From contig CALLHT010000293.1 of the NCBI GenBank assembly GCA_938009335.1, positions 1-17,657 of the forward strand: a stretch of 17,657 bases of DNA, written 5' to 3'. The stretch is from an uncultured Rhizobiaceae group bacterium. Its GTDB lineage: Bacteria; Pseudomonadota; Alphaproteobacteria; Rhizobiales; Rhizobiaceae. Positions 15,386-17,657 of the stretch are shown piece by piece. Below the pieces are notes generated by a model. It ran no database searches, was not told where the DNA came from, and was given only the letters and a program-made list of their open reading frames with translations. The position numbers were made by a program, and so were the translations under genes. Every line of letters starts with the position of its first letter. Position 1 is the first letter of the stretch.

Positions 15386-15856
15386 ATGACGCAAGTTGAT
15401 CGATTTGACTGGAAAATTGTTGCGGAGCTTCAGAAAGATGGGAAGCTGAGCAACTATGATCTCGCGGAGAAGGTTGGTCTTTCTGCCTCTCAGTGCTCGC
15501 GAAGGCGATCCCGACTGGAAGCCGAAGGGGTTATTGAAGGATATCATGCCCGCATCAATCGTGAGAAAGCAGGCTTTGGCCTTACGAGCCTTATTGCGAT
15601 CACCTTGGCCGCGCATCGGGAGGAGCCTGTGCGTCAGTTCAATGAATTATTGGAACGTTTGCCCAATATTCTGGAGGTCTATCAGATCACAGGCGATATG
15701 GATTACTATGTAAAAGTGATCACGCCGGATTTGCATGCGCTTACGGATCTTATTAACTCAGAACTCATGCCGCATGAGGCTGTGCAGAATGTAAAAACCG
15801 CGATTGTGTTGAAAAGTTTGAAAGAAACGCGCGCGTTACCTGTTCAAAGGAATTGA
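15386..15856 (+). CDS. Lrp/AsnC-family transcriptional regulator, probable regulator of the divergent decarboxylase
   Basis: This 156-residue protein has the Lrp layout. The N-terminal helix-turn-helix (about 5-52) reads DRFDWKIVAELQKDGKLSNY then DLAEKVGLSASQCSRRRSRL. The RAM ligand-binding domain follows, with ITGDMDYYVKV (101-111) matching the effector-site motif. The divergent position next to the decarboxylase suggests that it senses an aromatic amino acid or its keto acid and controls that gene; the ligand is not visible. No good ribosome binding site precedes the ATG. The last 13 bases overlap the 3' end of the convergent metallophosphoesterase gene. It is a different subfamily from the regulator beside putA: the two share only general Lrp features. 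Confidence 0.9.
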   Translation: MTQVDRFDWKIVAELQKDGKLSNYDLAEKVGLSASQCSRRRSRLEAEGVIEGYHARINREKAGFGLTSLIAITLAAHREEPVRQFNELLERLPNILEVYQITGDMDYYVKVITPDLHALTDLINSELMPHEAVQNVKTAIVLKSLKETRALPVQRN

Positions 15857-16644
15857 TCGAGATCAGTTAGCTCGAAATCCTCAGTGTGAACTGTGATGCC
15901 ATGCTCTCCAATATCGATAATCCCGTAGGCCGCTGGCTCATTGGTTTCTGCATGAAAGTCCATCGTGTTGAAAATCATTGGCATTTGGCCGACCGTGCTT
16001 TTGAAGCCGGAAAATGGAACGCCGCGATGCTGGCCTGAAACTGTACGATGAATGTGTCCGAAACTGATATGCTGCACCGTGTTATGGCGTTCGATTACAT
16101 CATAGAACTCATTTCCATTCACAAGCTTGATTGTGTCCATCGCTCGGAAGCCCGCATCATGCGGGTGATGGTGCATGAAGATGATGCATCGTTTGGCTTC
16201 CGCTGACGCAAGTTGCGTATCCAGCCAAGAGAGGCGTTTGTCACATAACATGCCACGATGGGAGAGCGGATAGTCATAGGGTGGGCCATCCAGTGTATCG
16301 AGCAGGATCAATCGATGTGTATTGGTGTCGATGACCCGCTGCACATGGCCATTTTCGTCAACTACGGTTTCCGGGAATACAGACAGAAAGTTTTCGCGAT
16401 TGTCATGATTGCCGAGCATCAGCTCAAACGTGCAATCGAATTTTGATAGGCTCTCACGCAGCAACTCATACGATGGCACATCGCCATAATGAGTAAGATC
16501 GCCGGTTATGATGATATGATCAACATCTGGGTTATATTTCAGTGCGTGGGTGGCACCTGCTTCAAATCGCTCGACCGGATTAATCTCACGCTCCAGATGC
16601 TCAACGCTGAAATGAATGTCGGTAAAGACGATTATTTTTGTCAC
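15844..16644 (-). CDS. Calcineurin-like metallophosphoesterase, class III cyclic-nucleotide phosphodiesterase/CpdA-like
   Basis: The 266-residue protein carries the complete two-metal set of the calcineurin-like fold: TDIHFS (D9, H11), ITGDLTHYGD (D49), LGNHD (N79, H80), FMHHHPHD (158-160) and FGHIH (H197, H199). The order and spacing fit the class III phosphodiesterase group that includes CpdA and GpdQ-type enzymes, which hydrolyse cyclic nucleotides or glycerophosphodiesters. No signal peptide is seen, so it is cytoplasmic. Its start overlaps the thioesterase stop by four bases (ATGA), which implies coupled translation in an operon of acyl-CoA enzymes. The substrate cannot be told; a nucleotide or CoA-derived phosphodiester is possible given the neighbours. 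Confidence 0.85.
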   Translation of the reverse strand: MTKIIVFTDIHFSVEHLEREINPVERFEAGATHALKYNPDVDHIIITGDLTHYGDVPSYELLRESLSKFDCTFELMLGNHDNRENFLSVFPETVVDENGHVQRVIDTNTHRLILLDTLDGPPYDYPLSHRGMLCDKRLSWLDTQLASAEAKRCIIFMHHHPHDAGFRAMDTIKLVNGNEFYDVIERHNTVQHISFGHIHRTVSGQHRGVPFSGFKSTVGQMPMIFNTMDFHAETNEPAAYGIIDIGEHGITVHTEDFELTDLDQFL

Positions 16645-17096
16645 GACTTCACTCCCTTCTGATTAGTTACTGCCATCATGGTTGCGTTCATCGTTGCAAT
16701 CTTTTTCTCAGCTTCGTCGTCTGTTTGCGCATATGCGCTAGCCTCGCAAAACGTGATGGTTCTGCCGGCTTTGACAACCTCGCCAACAAATCGAAAATGT
16801 TCGCCTTTTGCAGGTGACATCAGATTGGTTTTGAACTCGATGGTCAGGACTTCTGCATTTACTGGCATCAGCGAGAAAGCTGCATATCCGGCTGCGCTGT
16901 CCAGCATGGTTGTTACTGCACCCGCATGCAGAAACCCATGTTGCTGAGTGAAAGCTGAATTAAATGGCATTTCCAGAACCACGCGTCCTGCCTCAATAGA
17001 AGCAATTGATCCGCCCATGGTATGCATGAGGTTTTGGTTCGCGAAACTGGATCGGACGCGGGCTTCAAAGTCGGGATTGCGAGGTTCAAAAACCAA
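16641..17096 (-). CDS. PaaI-family hotdog thioesterase
   Basis: This 151-residue single hotdog-fold protein belongs to the PaaI/YigI thioesterase family, which hydrolyses acyl- or aryl-CoA and frees CoA from stalled intermediates. The core motif at about 52-73 reads QHGFLHAGAVTTML then DSAAGYAA, with D66 as likely catalytic acid; VLTIEFKTNLMSPAKGE follows, as in relatives. The start is TTG at 17096, three bases after the stop of the upstream hydratase gene, with an AAGGGA site inside that gene's end; FEPRNPDFEARVR at the N-terminus matches relatives, so the TTG is credible. It overlaps the metallophosphoesterase by four bases. True PaaI is possible because paa genes are nearby, but the operon partner is a carnitinyl-CoA dehydratase-like protein, so the substrate is open. 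Confidence 0.88.
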   Translation of the reverse strand: MVFEPRNPDFEARVRSSFANQNLMHTMGGSIASIEAGRVVLEMPFNSAFTQQHGFLHAGAVTTMLDSAAGYAAFSLMPVNAEVLTIEFKTNLMSPAKGEHFRFVGEVVKAGRTITFCEASAYAQTDDEAEKKIATMNATMMAVTNQKGVKS

Positions 17097-17099
17097 GTC

Positions 17100-17657
17100 T
17101 TATTTCCCTTTCCAAACCGGATCGCGTTTTTCAGCAAATGCGTTAAAGCCTTCCATCATATCTTCTGAACCATAGAGCTTATCAACGGTTGGCAGTTGGC
17201 GCGTAGTGATACGGTTCAATGCATCCTGGAATTTACTGTCTTCTGCATCGCGAACGACTTCTTTAATTGCAGCATAAACCAATGGCGGCCCGCTTTCTAA
17301 AAGCCGTGCAGTTTCCCAGGCCTTCTCCATCAATTCGTCCGCCTTGTGAATATGATTGACGAAGCCCCAACGATGCGCTTCTTCCGCGTCAAGCCATCGC
17401 CCTGTCAGGAGCATGTCCATGGCGATATGATAGGGAATGCGTTTTGGCAGTTTGATGGAAGCGGCATCTGCAACGGTACCGGAACGAATTTCGGGAAGGG
17501 CAAAACTTGCATGTTCGGCTGCAAGAATGATGTCGCAGGAAAGAGCAATTTCCAATCCGCCGCCGCAACAAATGCCGTTTACCGCGCAAATGACTGGCTT
17601 GTTCATCTGGGGAAGTTCTTGAAGCCCGCCAAATCCGCCGACACCGTAATCGCCATC
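17100..17657 (-). CDS. Enoyl-CoA hydratase/isomerase family, carnitinyl-CoA dehydratase (CaiD)-like; 5' end beyond window
   Basis: The frame is open to the right edge, so the ATG at 17606 is internal: the 17 codons before it, reading DGDYGVGGFGGLQELPQ, match the equivalent stretch of E. coli CaiD. About 185 residues are present and some 70-75 N-terminal ones, with the first oxyanion-hole segment, are missing. Visible features are KPVICAVNGICCGGGLEIAL (second oxyanion-hole segment), SFALPEIRSGTVADAASIKL, LLTGRWLDAEEAHRWGFVN and the C-terminal AFAEKRDPVWKGK characteristic of CaiD relatives. In the segment equivalent to CaiD LGIVPDSGG the sequence reads SGTVADAAS. It is the first visible gene of a minus-strand operon, with only three bases before the thioesterase. 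Carnitine is one candidate substrate; other branched or hydroxy acyl-CoAs are equally possible. Confidence 0.88.
   Translation of the reverse strand, partial: DGDYGVGGFGGLQELPQMNKPVICAVNGICCGGGLEIALSCDIILAAEHASFALPEIRSGTVADAASIKLPKRIPYHIAMDMLLTGRWLDAEEAHRWGFVNHIHKADELMEKAWETARLLESGPPLVYAAIKEVVRDAEDSKFQDALNRITTRQLPTVDKLYGSEDMMEGFNAFAEKRDPVWKGK

Noticed and set aside
1..17657. Mobile elements, tRNA/rRNA genes, CRISPR arrays, defence or toxin-antitoxin genes
   Set aside because: None was seen on either strand; nearly all bases belong to recognisable metabolic, transport or regulatory genes.

Overview
The window reads as chromosome of an alphaproteobacterium, probably a Hyphomicrobiales-type or marine lineage. 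G+C is about half by eye. The clues are a short PutA without the N-terminal ribbon-helix-helix domain, paired with a divergent Lrp-type regulator, and a phenylpyruvate/indolepyruvate decarboxylase close to the Azospirillum enzyme. Coding density is very high: no gap exceeds about 120 bases, and I see no tRNA, rRNA, IS element, phage gene or CRISPR array. This is an ordinary-looking catabolic region built from amino-acid, aromatic-acid and acyl-CoA genes.

Layout. (1) 1-2930: putA (minus strand, cut by the left edge just before its catalytic cysteine) and a divergent Lrp/AsnC regulator (putR-like). (2) 3042-7821: a tight plus-strand set paaG-paaK-paaR-paaZ for phenylacetate degradation, with a candidate TetR-type operator at 2991-3012. 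(3) 7927-11109: a complete TRAP transporter, dctP-dctQ-dctM, on the same strand, with stem-loops in front of dctP and between dctP and dctQ. (4) 11228-12871: a membrane GGDEF protein with a periplasmic sensor region, then rpe (12970-13635). (5) 13640-15856: a phenylpyruvate/indolepyruvate decarboxylase (minus) divergent from a second Lrp/AsnC regulator (plus). (6) 15844-17657: a minus-strand operon of an enoyl-CoA hydratase/carnitinyl-CoA dehydratase relative (cut by the right edge), a hotdog thioesterase and a metallophosphoesterase.

How the parts may work together. PaaK makes phenylacetyl-CoA, PaaG isomerises the ring-epoxide to oxepin-CoA, and PaaZ opens the ring and oxidises the resulting aldehyde. 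The epoxidase (paaABCDE) and the later beta-oxidation genes (paaF/H/J) are not in the window and must lie elsewhere if the route is complete. The decarboxylase could feed phenylacetaldehyde, and hence phenylacetate, from phenylalanine. The TRAP transporter directly downstream of paaZ could import an aromatic or other organic acid for the same route. Both links rest on gene position, not on direct evidence. The nearest thing to a new system here is the paaGKRZ-dctPQM unit, whose TRAP permease carries an unusual insertion of about 68 residues.
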